A model generated the notes under the pieces. It did no database searches. It saw only the letters and a list, made by a program, of their open reading frames with translations, and was not told the origin of the DNA. The position numbers were made by a program, and so were the translations under genes. A stretch of 64,000 bases of DNA from Linepithema humile (Eukaryota > Arthropoda > Insecta > Hymenoptera > Formicidae), in the NCBI RefSeq assembly GCF_040581485.1, contig NC_090130.1, positions 7,130,001 through 7,194,000 of the forward strand. Reading direction: 5' to 3'. Each line of letters starts with the position of its first letter. The first letter of the stretch is position 1. This document shows positions 37,757-49,700 of the stretch, in pieces.

Positions 37757-39020
37757 CCCTTTCGCGAAATGCTTCCATCTCGTTCACTACTTTTCCGAAT
37801 ATTCCCGGTACTCAATATATTCGCTGCTCACTTATTACTTCTGCCGTGTGTCAAGCTTGAACTTTTTGCGCGTATCTTTGTGTCAATTGCAAAAAATTTA
37901 ATCAATTTTTTTATCATTACGAGATGAAAATTAATTGACGTATCGCGTGTTAACAAAGCATTTTTCAATTATAAACCATTGTGCCATAAATCTTATGTAT
38001 ATTTAAAGGCCATTATCCGTCACGTTTTTCACATTCCGAAATACACGGACTTCTCGGCTATAATTCTTTAACGAAGATATCGGTGCAGCCATAAAGAATA
38101 AAGGACTATTGTCTCGAGGACAAAATGTGGCCAATAAGCGTTTGGTCACGGAAATAGGCGAGACGTGCATAACGGTCTCCGAAAGAGAAATTTCCATAAA
38201 CTCCCCATCTTCCCGCGCCGGCTCGTGTCTTGTCCCACCTCTTCGTTCCACCTTCGCCCGAATGCAGGAACGTCTCCTTCCTCGCGAGGGAAGGAGCCAC
38301 CGTCCTTTCTTCCTCGCGCGAGCCATCGCCGCGCTCACTCGCTCTCGCTCCCGTGCATAGTTGAGATCCCTAACTGATTTTAGTGGTTTCCCTTTGACTT
38401 TTTGACGGCTTACAAGGGCCGACAGCCATTCAAATACTTCTGTAACCGCGTGCAGGGACCGCCAGCTCCATAACTAACCTCGGTCAACTCTCGAGAGGGT
38501 CAACTTTCCACTTCCCTCTCTGTTCCGCTCTTACGTGACCGGGCGTCGGAGGAAGAGAGTCCCACGATCGGCGGTCCGCAGTGGAGCAATACAGTCCCGA
38601 TAGGGAAAGCTCTATTGGGTGTATCTCGCTACTGGCGAAATATATGCAACTCACAGCGTGACTAAAAGTTCCACTCTTTGAATAACAATACGGTTAAAAC
38701 TCCGACAGAGACCAGTTGTATCCAGCTGACAGCTCTTTGCCGTTGCTCTCAAGTTGATGCAGTTGCGCACGAATGTAATCAGATTTCTTAAATAAAACAT
38801 TTTTGTAACTAAATGACTTCTGATAATTATATTGACAATATTATTTGTAAAACTATTAATAAACACCAATAATGTTCATCAACGCACGAACGATGTCAGA
38901 AGATAGGATGTAATTCACTTGGAACCTTCGGAAAGTTGGCAAACTAATGAAGCAGTCAGGCGATCGTAAAAGATAGATGCGCGAGTTGCGCATCATTTGA
39001 TGAAGAAATAAAATTATGCA

Positions 39021-39051
39021 TCTCTCTCTCTTTCTCTCTCTCTTTCTCTCC
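39021..39051. repeat. (CT)n microsatellite, interrupted
   Basis: CT repeats broken by two TTT steps, extending into a pyrimidine-rich segment to about 39065. Confidence 0.9.
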
Positions 39052-39319
39052 ATTTCTTCCTTGCTTGCGTCTCGTTCGTCGGTTCGTCCAATGAGTACCG
39101 AGGCGAGATACAAGGCAGGCGTATTTCTCTCGCTCGCACCTTACCGGCAACTTCATTTTTTTTTCTCTCTCCTCCGCGGTTTATCCGAGTCACCGATCGC
39201 GTAGATTCCGAGAACCGGCCGAAACAATATCATAACTCGTCGGGGCCGGGAGCTCTGGCAGCCATAAATAGAAACATTCGTACCTGATACACAGGGAAAG
39301 CCGACTGCTTCGTATTCCA

Positions 39320-39338
39320 CCCGCTCGCGCGGAGCGGG
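39320..39338. repeat. GC-rich 7-bp hairpin
   Basis: CCCGCTC and GAGCGGG pair exactly around GCGCG. Short; significance unclear. Confidence 0.5.
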
Positions 39339-42300
39339 GACCGGGCAAGCGGGGATTCATGATAATTATGATGCATCTTAAGGCACCGCGTCATCGACCG
39401 ATCGGTTTTGGATGATAGCGATTGCGTGGCGACCGGGTAGTAACCAAAAGTAGCCAACGGCGGCTTTCGCAATGCAGCCTAGTGTCGACTCTGTCTGCGT
39501 GATCGAAATTCGCGATCGATGAGAGAGCGGGTTCGTGAGATCTCAGCTCGGCGGATTTCTTTTTATGGCTTACGTTTGCGAATTAAAAAAATCGAGATAC
39601 ATATCAAATGTATAAATCGGAATAAAATTATCCGCGAACATGTATAAGACAAATTTATGTGTGCGCATAAACATTGTTAAGAAACTGAAAATGAATTAAG
39701 GAAAGAAAATAAAAATACGGCCACGTAGATATATCAAACTATTGCACAATTAATCATGTTTGTGAATAGGGACTTCGAAATAATTAAGTCGTCAAAATAA
39801 TTGAGAAATGCGATTAGAAAGAGTAATTTAAATTATTTATTTCATCTGTCTGTCACATAATAGAATAACGTTGAATCTGAATTAGAAGAATAAGATGAAT
39901 AAAGGAATAAATGACGAACTTAAGTAAAAATATTTTTCCTCTAATAGATTATTCAATGGATCATTACATTAACAAGAGAAAGACAAAGAATTTTCGACGC
40001 GGCGATTGTGTAATGGCAGTGCTTCTCCAAGATTTTCTCGACAATTCGCGATAAATATCTCGGCGTTTAGGCGAAGGTTAACCCTGACGGAGCGCTCATG
40101 AACCTGAAGAACTGCCGAGCCGGTCAGGAATGAAAGTGCAGTAAAACGAAACAAACGATGACGATGGCGCACACGTGTTCGACACGATTACTATTCCGCG
40201 GTTGTGCCTGCCCGGTGACTTATGTTAATGTCGTAATTATATCATCCTAATCTACCGAGTATACGCCGCGTATACGTATCCTACGTGGCCGCATCCTATC
40301 AAATACCCATCTTGGAAACTACCATACGTGCCAGAATGCAAGCTCGACCTGCGAGCCCTTGCGTCGCGGTTTCCATGAAACTCTAAAGGTACCGGGAATT
40401 CGGCGAGCTTTCCAGGACTTTCGGGGGAACCATACAGATAAATGTGTAACAATTACGAACGCATGTGCGAATGAATTATTATTGAAAGCGGTAAGAGTGA
40501 TAAAACGTGGAAATACATTTACATTATCTTGGCCGGGCGCAAAGAAGATTGTCTTTAGACTCTTCTACTTCATTTCAGCTGCAGAGACACGTCTGCACTT
40601 CTTTGTGATGCGCGGATTACGTATGATCCGTTTGCGACGAGAGAGAATACGTATTATGCGAATATACACGTGAAGTCGTCGCGTTGTCAGAAAGATTTTC
40701 GCGCGGTGTACAAATTAATTATTTCCCGCAGGCTCGCGACAGCCAGTCCGAGTCGTCGCCTCGCGATGTTGGTAACGAGGATGAAGTTATTCAAAGGAAA
40801 CTGGATCGCTTTGGCCATCTTTTCCACGGATTTCCGTCCCTTTGACGATTCCACTTCATTCTATACAGTCCGAGTCTTTCGACATTCGCCACGGACGACT
40901 CCGGTTGGTTACCTCCGCCTTCCAGAGCGAAGAATAGGCACTAGAACTACGGGCTGTGCTCGCTTAATCCGCGAATCGAAGCTTTCATGCATAATTCATT
41001 ACTCTCCGTCTCTTTCTCTCTTCCCCCCCTCCTACCCTTCGGTCTCCGTCACCCGCCATCTTTTGAATCGGAAAGTTTTGGAATCCTCTCTGTCGTTTTT
41101 CAAGAGGAAATTTATCGCGCTTACGGCATTCACACTACGAAGAAAAGTCTACAGCGACCAATATTCAGTTCCGGGAAACGCGCTGCCATGGATCATTAAA
41201 CGTGTCTAATATGTTGATATCATCGTTACGTAAACATTATTGTTATAAACATTTCTCATGTGTATCAACTAAAATCTAGCAGCTTGAAAACGTAAGCGTT
41301 ATTATTATATAATTCGTACAAATTAATACTTTAATTTTTATTAATGATACTGTAATTTTTATTAATATTGAATGATACACGATCGTCCACTTAACTCGAT
41401 CTCTTCCGCTTAATCGGCCTTTAGTATCTCCTTTTCAGAAGATTTTGTAGTTCCTCGAAGGCGGGCATCAAACGACGCCCATAAACTTTCTCGTCAAACA
41501 CGCTTCGTTTTGTACAAGGAGATCTTATTTAATGATAATTACCAGCGTCACCCGTATGCGATCAATCTCGAATCAACAATTGTAATTGACACTGGCTCGA
41601 TGACTCGAGGAAAGGCGCATGCGATGGGAAAGCATCCCTCTTTCCGGCGTCTCGCGTTAGATGCCCGCATGTATGCACCGCATATCGAGCCGCTAACGCG
41701 CGCGGTTTCGTACATAATATCAATTTATGTGCCATAACGGACAGTATAGTCGCGTGATTGGATCCTTCACGCACGGCTTCCACAACGCGTCTGTGATCGT
41801 ATAGTGGATTCACATCTAATACCGCCACCCTATAAATTCTGAAATATTAATAATATCCTTTTCCCTCTTCTCCTACCCCTCTATTTTCCCTGACCACCCT
41901 CGCGCCGCGACGCTCGGGATGCTCCGTGTGAAACGGCCTGCATTATCTGAGAATTTATGGCCGTTTAGACAAAAAAAGGCATTGGTTCGCTTTAGACTCG
42001 CTCGCATACTGGATCTGCTTTTACTGTTGTTGAAGAGAAACGAGAGGATCGCATCACACAACTGCGAGCATTAGAATTTGTCTAATGTCAGTATTTTAAA
42101 ATAGTTAGGATAATGTGATTTATATCTGTTTAGAATCCTTGTTAATATCAATATAGATTTTAGCAAATGTGATATTAAATTATAACAAACAAATGTAGTG
42201 AAAAAAACTTTCTGATAAGGATCGAATTTTTCGAAATAAGAATCAATTTTAAAATTAATTTTGATTTATGATCATACCTTTTTGCAACAAGTAAATAAAA

Positions 42301-43382
42301 AACCGAGTGTCACTGTTTCATGTAAGAGATTTCCTGTTAAAAACTGATAACTATAATAATCAAAAGTAATATTAGGAAAGAGTGACTATACCCGTTGGCG
42401 TCTAATGGATTTATGCTTGCAAAATTCAACGGCGAGACATGTCTCGCCTTCGTACAATTTCGGAGACTATATTAGCATTAGAGAGACGAGCATAGCCTTC
42501 TCCGGGGCCCGGCGAGGCCCAGGTAGATCATCCTACGCGTTGGTCCAACAACGACAAAACCACACCCGCCTTTGGACAATGGGTGACGCACTGCACTCCT
42601 CTTTCTACTCGCCTCTCCCTTTCTTGAATTATGATTTAGGTGGTCCTATACACACATATCGCTTTAGATATCGTTCGACTGCGATCCTCTCGATCATTGA
42701 TCTCGGAATAATATATTTTCGCGGATCAGGCTATCGCCTATGGCGCAGGTAGACGCTGTTTCATATCGACAGAACTTTTTGGGGATGGGCGTACCTGTGA
42801 GATTTATATCTCATATTAATATTCATGATTTTTACTTTGTATATATTATGCTACGCTTAAATATGCTTTTATCAATTTTAGGAAAATGCTGAAGCTGCAC
42901 TCTTTCGGCCGGCAGATAATTCAGACGGCGTGTATCTGATACTGTTGATTTAGTTTATATTATCCTTACATATAGTAATATTTTTCGCATCACAGTTTTA
43001 TATGAGAGAAGCTGCACAAAATAAAAAAGTAAAAATATATGTTAAGTTTGTTTTGAGAATTTATCTTCTCTATTTGCAATATTTTTTAAACTTCTATTTA
43101 CACGTTGATATCAGAATTTCTCTCCACGGCAAATATTTCTGATACATAGATAGATTACAAGAATCGTATATTAAATTATGCAAGGAAAATTATCGCGTCG
43201 TATCAGATATTGTACGAAGAGATCGTTTGTCTTCCATTATACAGATCTTTATCATCAGACTAGAAATTATTATTGCACACGAACGCTGAAAAAAAGACCT
43301 TTTCTTCCCGTGATTTATGACAACATAATCTAAGTAATCTTTGCCGATGCGAAAAATCTATAAGCTGAAAGTGATGACATTT

Positions 43383-43430
43383 CGACGATCGTAATGTCAC
43401 TGCTATCGCGAATCGTGACTGCGATCGTTG
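43383..43430. ncRNA. candidate small hairpin RNA or structured element
   Basis: The arm 43385-43400 (ACGATCGTAATGTCAC) pairs with 43415-43428 (GTGACTGCGATCGT), with one U-G wobble and a 2-nt AU bulge around a 14-nt loop. Two more pairs (one of them wobble) extend the base, giving about 16 pairs in 48 nt in otherwise AT-rich DNA. That is shorter than most insect miRNA precursors. It could also be a protein-binding palindrome (the CGATCG cores). Confidence 0.25.
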
Positions 43431-44940
43431 CGTAACGTTCCATCTCTCAGAAGCTCAGCATCGCTCGCGATGGAACTCGCTGTTATTATCCGACGTATAT
43501 GCGGGATTATTTCCATCGCGCGAAATCTTTTTCGCAACGGATTTTTTTCTTAGCGGCGCTTTGTGTAACGGAGAGCTTTGTGTAACATGAGAATGCCAGA
43601 AAATCTCTAGTGTAATAAATTATTTCTCCAGATAGATTGAAACTGTGATACAATAAATTTAGATTCAGATATTTGTTTTGATAAAACATACACTTAATAT
43701 TTGATGCGCAAACATGTGCTTATTTCTATTCTTGATCAGATATAAATCACGATTTAATTAATCTGATTAAAAATACTTCTACTCCAAAATAATGTTACAC
43801 ATTTATGTAAATTTATTCGATTGTATTTTATTAAATAAAATTAATGCGCACGCATCCTCAAGGTTGTACAATAGATTTTCTGTCATTTGATATCTTATTG
43901 TAAGCCGCCCTTCGCCATATATTCTCTCCCTCATGTTGACAACCTTGACGATGTCATCGCCAAATCGTTCCTCTGACGAATAATAATAAGTCAATCAGGT
44001 CGCAGGCACTGATAAAGAAATCAGTAGGTCGATCATAAGTGGAAGGACCTCCAGCCGCGCGACGCGGACGTCTTGCTGACAAATGAATCTGCCGATATAT
44101 AGCGTTCCCGCGGGATCAAATCGAGACGGGCTAACCGGTGACGTCTTCATACTAGCGGTCCTTCCTCCGCAACATTGTCCATCACACAAATCGCCTAACC
44201 AGCCTTCCAGGATGTCACCGATTTATTTTACGAGCCGGTCCCGTGGTCCTGGGCGCGGCAAGCCTTCCAGCTTCCCCCCCCCCTCTCCCTCCCCCTCCTC
44301 GTCCGACTGTTATATTGAGTCCTTATGCGACACGTCCTACGGGTTCTCGATGCAAGCGCACGGATCGATGGTTTATTGAGAGTCATTACTTTTCTACGTG
44401 GTTATAAGTTTCGCCTTTCCCTGGGAAGGACGGTGATGCCACGATCCTTGCCTCGAGGATATCGATACTGGTTTGGTTCTCCCCCCCGGGAGGATCGGGA
44501 GGCAGAAAAAAAGAAAGAAACTCATAAGGCAGCGCAATCACGTCTCTCGTCTCGGGAGATCGAAACTCAAGATATAAGGAGAATTTCGAGCGAGCTTCCT
44601 CGCGTCGGTAATTCCACGCGCCCGGACACGACCCTTTGCATTTTTAGTCGCACCAAAATCGCTTAAGACGGGACAGGAGTAAAACATTACTAATTTGCTC
44701 GAAAATAAAATAAATTAGCAGCTGGTTTTGTACCGGGTGTCCTAGAATCTCGATTTTAATTCTTATAACAGGTTTCGTCATTTTTGAGACGATTCTGAAT
44801 TCCGCGTGTGAGACATGTTATGGATAATAATATAGTATTGTAATAAATATCGGCGTAATATGTTTCACAGCATAATCATTAGAATTTGCTTAAATTGATA
44901 CGTCACGCGTCTATACCTTTTTTTTAAAAAAAAAAAACTC

Positions 44941-45474
44941 TTAATTAATTGGGCACGTTTTAGAGTGCACAGAGTTGTGAAGTATTTACAGCGCGCCGCA
45001 GTTAATTTACGATTAAACCGCTTCCGTGACGCTCTTCGAAGGTCAGAACGTCGAGAAAGTGGTAAAGAATTGGAGTGAAAGGTACGTCTACCAGGTAATT
45101 TTTCCCGGTAGCTCCCGGTGGAAGACGATCCTTCGGGTAACCCCTAATTACCCGGAGCAATTAGAAAATTGCGCTAGTCGGAGGTAAACTCGATTCATCA
45201 TCGTCCCCTTCTTAGGAATCGATCTGTCGAACACGCTTTCCTTAAAAGCCTGGCGCTCCGGATTTTGACCTGTTACTTGAGGCTAAAACCGGGTATCAAG
45301 AAATCGTCCCAAAATTGTAAAATAAGTGTCAGGTTTGATTAAACAATAGACATCCTTCGTAATTTTCGTTCTGACCTTCGAAGAGCGTGACGGAAGCAGT
45401 TTAATCGTAAATTAACTACAGCGCGCTGTAAATTCTTCACAGCTCTGTGCACCAAAACGTGCCGAATTAATTAA
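44941..45474. mobile_element. foldback/MITE-like element with ~110-bp inverted arms
   Basis: The left arm 44941-45050 and the reverse complement of the right arm 45367-45474 match along their whole length: both start TTAATTAATT, share GCACGTTTT, ATTTACAGCGCGC and TTAATTTACGATTAAAC, and end CGCTCTTCGAAGGTCAGAACG-like. About eight mismatches and one 2-nt gap give roughly 91% identity. The 316-bp interior carries its own partial inverted motifs (GGTAATT and AATTACC). A-rich and T-rich runs continue the symmetry just outside (44926-44938 and 45482-45488). No transposase frame is present, so it is non-autonomous. The TTAA at each tip is compatible with TTAA-targeting (piggyBac-type) insertion, but that is inference. 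Confidence 0.75.
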
Positions 45475-46183
45475 GGACAAAGTTTTTTTGTAAGAAAAAT
45501 TGTATATTGTCGGAATTTTTGAATAGACAATTATTTAAATATTGAGAAATAATGATATCGCAATCGAAATAATTTTTTATATTTTGGTAGTAAAAAAGCG
45601 ATTGATGGTAGAGTAAATTTTATGAAATCAAATATCGCGCAAGATATTTAAATCTTCAATTTAAATATTTCGTGTGCCATTATGCCCGTATTCTTGCATA
45701 CAGATAATTTTCTATATGCGAAGATTAACGTTATCCACGGTTTTTTATTCGAAATCTACGAGACGACGATAATTTGCATCCGGTAATAGCAGGATCTATG
45801 CATGAGTTGCAAATCTACGTCTCCTTGCACCGTTAAAGGAGGGTGATCTCGTCTGAGTCGAGCGCGCCGGCGGTTTGGCGGCGGTGGTGGCGTTGCGGGC
45901 ATAAGAAAAATTGATACGTGGGCCCCTAATGGCCCAACAAAAACGGGCCCAACAGGGACAGGACGACAAAAGCATATGCATATTATGAATGGATGAACGA
46001 GGCAAAGGAGGAATGGATGCCAGAAATATATTGCTGCGGTGCATCCACTCCCTACGCGTACACGTGGCCTGACGTGGAAGCGCGACGAGGACAGCAGGAT
46101 TGAGTCCGTCCGAAGAGAAAGAATCATCGGTCCGGGGTGAAGAAAAAGGAGAGAGAAGGCTCAATGGACGATGGGAGGGCAGA

Positions 46184-46200
46184 GGGGGGGGGGGGGGGGG
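46184..46200 (+). repeat. G17 homopolymer
   Basis: Seventeen consecutive G, far rarer than A/T runs in such a genome and prone to quadruplex formation and sequencing error. It inflates overlapping Pro/Gly-rich false frames. Confidence 0.9.
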
Positions 46201-46544
46201 ACCAAGTTGCAAAGCTTAAGCATCCTCTCCCTTTATCTCCCTTTGTTCGCCGGATGATGGCGCGCAGCGAATCCGCGCGCGCGACAGAAAATTAGTAAAA
46301 TCCGGCGGGCAACGCGTGGAACTCTGTCCGTCGCGTTACTGTACGTTGCTGGATTTATAAGGAGCGAAGGCGGGATTTATGTCGGACCGTCGGTTATTTA
46401 TCGGTTTCGATGGCACACGCGATATCGTTACACGGATATCGATATGTTCTTAGTGCGAGCGAGGCAGAGTGTCGTTGTCCCTTTCCCTCTCCCGCCCTCC
46501 TTTCCTCTCTTTCTTCCCGCATATATCCCGCTTTATTATCGGAG

Positions 46545-46548
<4 letters not shown>

Positions 46549-46593
<45 letters not shown>
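46549..46593. repeat. (CT)n microsatellite, 32 bp from a splice donor
   Basis: About 45 bp of CT with one TTT break. On the minus strand it reads (GA)n, beginning about 32 nt into the intron after the donor of the exon at 46626-46736, so it could influence recognition of that exon. Confidence 0.9.
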
Positions 46594-46596
<3 letters not shown>

Positions 46597-46625
46597 CTCT
46601 ATCTTTTGGGTGAGACTTGACTTAC

Positions 46626-46736
46626 CTGGGGACACCTGCGGGGTGGATCCGGCGAGCACGACATCTTCGATCGTGAAAGCGAAACGCTCGGCCTCCGGCG
46701 CAGTCTTCGCTACCGCTGGAATTTCCTCTTCGAGAA
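46626..46736 (-). CDS. internal protein-coding exon, 111 bp, phase 1-1
   Basis: Reading the minus strand, the acceptor is a strong pyrimidine tract (TTTCTGCTTTTCTTCGCAG) and the donor is CCCAG before gtaagt, both near consensus. The exon is 37 codons long and starts and ends in phase 1, so it can be included or skipped without a frameshift. The peptide begins LEEEIPAVAKTAPEAE, continues RFAFTIEDVVLAGS and ends TPQVSP with a junction glycine. It is acidic, without cysteines or a hydrophobic helix. Symmetric phase-1 exons are typical of extracellular modular proteins, and the LEEEIPAV start loosely recalls a linker after a fibronectin-III-like domain; both points are inference and I cannot name the protein. 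The flanks contain long introns and a (GA)n tract just after the donor on the transcript strand. This is the best-supported coding exon in the window. Confidence 0.6.
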
Positions 46737-49700
46737 CTGCGAAGAAAAGCAGAAATTTACATGAAGATCTGTAGATGCAAGGGTGTCTAATAGCGTTCGA
46801 TAAATGGACTTTCACAGTAACGCTCTCTCGACATCGATCATTAACACAAAACATATTATTGGGTAATTAGTCTCTACGAAGAGCGGCACTAAACTAGATC
46901 GCAATAAATAAATCGGTAATCGAGCCTGATAAAATTAATAACACCATTAATCTTCGCTCCCATGCTTGCGAAAGCATTGTAACGGAAAAAGACATTGGCG
47001 AATCGGCGAGCGTATAGTTTTCTCGAGTACTGCAAATGCTAATGATAGGTATGAAACTTAATGAATCCGTGCGCAACCGGAATTCTCTTTGCGCCTGTAG
47101 CGATAACCGCGGCCCCGCGACTTCCTCTGAAGATCGGATTTACTTTGACCCGTAAAATTTACCCCAAAACTCAGTAAGGGCTCGAAACATCAGATGGGGG
47201 AAGCGGCGAAGATCGCGAAAGCGGATGAATTTTCAGCTGACGTGCTGCATTCTTAAAGATTTATTCTTAAAGAACTTCCCTCCATACCTATTAAGATTAT
47301 CCTCGGACTTTCGAGTTATAACAGCGTGTTTTTCTCCAAATTATACAATCAAATATTCAATGATTCAATCTGTTATTATATCGCGATTAATGGATAAACA
47401 CAAGGAAAATTCTTCACGAAGGTATTCCGAGTAGCAGCTTACTTCGCCTGACGCAGTTAACGTTTAAACGATAATGATAATATTATAACAGGATCTTCGA
47501 GGAGAGGATGGCAGATCAGGACGATTATTCGCAGCCAACGAGGCTCGGCGCGCAATTATTAATGCCGAGTAATCGATAAGCTCAAAGAGGTGCCTCCCCG
47601 TGCCACGCTTGTAATTATTGCCGGCAGAATGGCAAGAGGAAGAGGAAGAAGACGTGCGGAGAAGAGGCGGGGGTAACCCTCAAAGTACAATGCCACCCTC
47701 TAATCACGCATCGACTTATCGGCAAGGAGGAGACAGGCGTATCGTATGCAGCGCCCGTTTTACCCATACCGCCAGCCTGGAATGGCCCACCTAGAAGGAC
47801 TCTTCCAGGCTGTCTAACATCCAACCTTTCACCGCAACCCATCCACCGGCGCGCCAAAGTACAGGAAGCACTTTCTTCCGCGTTTCTCGCCCGTTTGATG
47901 TTCGCCTCGAATCACACGCACACTTTGACACTTTCGACTATCGAAAAGTATTCGGAGAAAATATTACTCGCTTAATCAGTTAACTTTTACAACATTCTCG
48001 TGTTTTCAAATTACTTTTAGCCATCTAGCGTGTTCAATAACTATGTCTTTTTCAATCATTTTTATATAATTTTATCAATATTTTTGCTTACACAAAATTT
48101 CACACGACGATTGATTCTGAGCGCGTCTTTCTCGCTTGATGATTTGACAAGATAATAGATATCTACTGCACTCGAATAAATTCCTCGGCTACGGTTATAC
48201 GGCCTCGCATCGAAACTACGCTAGTTCAAGGGACCGCGCATACTTTGCACCGTGCGCCCGGTTTACGTACTCGCGTGTGCGTGGGCATAAACTCAAACTT
48301 TCGAACTATTTATGCTTTATTGACGCCTAGCTGAGCATACTGACATACCGGCACGAAGAGCAAAGCAGAAATGCCTTCCTTTCGGAAAGTTGCAAATGTC
48401 GCGCAACGGATCGCGCAGCATGCCGGCTGACCTACTTTAACGACATGAATCTGTCATCTGTAGTTACTTGTTTGCGGTTAATTGCAACGTCACTCGTTGA
48501 GTAAAGGTTTTATCACTCAATAAAGTTTTCAATTAAATATGCTCGAACGGTTCTTGAATTTGGTTGAACATTAATTTTAATTAACAATAAGAAGGAACTG
48601 TAGTTGTATCAATTTTGCGCAATTTTGTCTCCAAGTTTGTCTCATTTGCGAGAATCATTCGGAATCGCAACTTCGGAGATAGATTCGGTGAAAAAATATG
48701 CGAGTATTTTTATTATTAATCTCTAAAGCGTATCAAAAGTCTAATGGCTGTAGGAGAAAGCGATTTTGCACGCCGAATTCCTGAACGCATCGCTAATAAA
48801 ATGCAAGAGCAGTCGAGGCGGGGTGCGTAGCAAAATCCACAGCGCCGCGCAATCTGCAACTGTATAAATGGCTCACTGGCCTGCCGCCCTGCGTGTCTGC
48901 GTGTTCCGCGAGTGTTTCCGTGTGTTCTGCACGGCCGTGGCGAGAGTCATCGCGCCAGAATCGCGTATCGGGACCGTGGCCAAGCGAGTGGACGACGCGA
49001 GCGGTCCGAAGCGCGGCCGAGGCGCGCAGTAACGTAATGGACGTCATTAGCCCGTGTAGATTATAGGGCGGCGTGCAGTAACGATCACTTCTTATAGGGC
49101 ACACCGTACAACGGCCATGAAGAAGGCCCACCGTGGTCAGACCCTTGTTCTTACAGGTCGCGTCGCGATCGATATCGGGCCGACGTCATTCTGTCAATCG
49201 GCTTCCGGTAATCGCGTGCTCTAGGAGACTCTCGGCTTCGCCTTCGACGAATTTTTTCACGCTCCTTTTTTACCCACGAAATATCGCATCATTAGATACA
49301 AATAAGATACGATAAATACGAGTTATACGATAATGATAAAGAATTAATAAAGCGATTTACTGTAATCGCCTAAAAATTCTCATTATTAGCATTTTGAATG
49401 ACAGTAAAAATTTATGTGTGATTATCACGCCGCGTTAAAGGATATACAAAGGTTATCGTGATTAATTGATTAAAAATTATGGATTAATTGACCAATGTAT
49501 GAATGTATTTCATAACACGACGCATATTCGCATCATGCGCGTCTGATATATCATTGCTACTTTGACAATTTCTCCAATAATATGTAATACATTTTTACAA
49601 GACATATTAATCAATTAGATTATTAATTAAAAAGATTACAATAACTCAATACTGTAATACCGGATGCCAAATAAAATAAATGTTCTGATCAAATAAATAT

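Larger units (their letters stand above)
32900..44940. other. long non-coding stretch, no supported gene
   Basis: About 12 kb, AT-rich with CpG-rich islands (about 36230-36590, 36750-37700, 38150-38600 and 39190-39540). Chance-like long frames occur at 34601-35098, 36686-37654, 40359-40673 and 40670-41209. Several A runs (33808-33820, about 34210 and about 34343) and the hairpins listed separately are present. No RNA gene or transposase is recognised. Confidence 0.5.
45491..46625. other. non-coding flank downstream of the minus-strand exon
   Basis: No gene is supported. It holds a G17 run, the CT microsatellite and a CpG-rich block. If the exon at 46626-46736 is real, this is the start of its downstream intron on the minus strand. 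Confidence 0.5.

Noticed and set aside
46450..46854. Full 134-codon minus-strand frame as a single exon
   Set aside because: Only 46626-46736 lies between strong splice sites; the remainder is intronic sequence and translated GA repeat.
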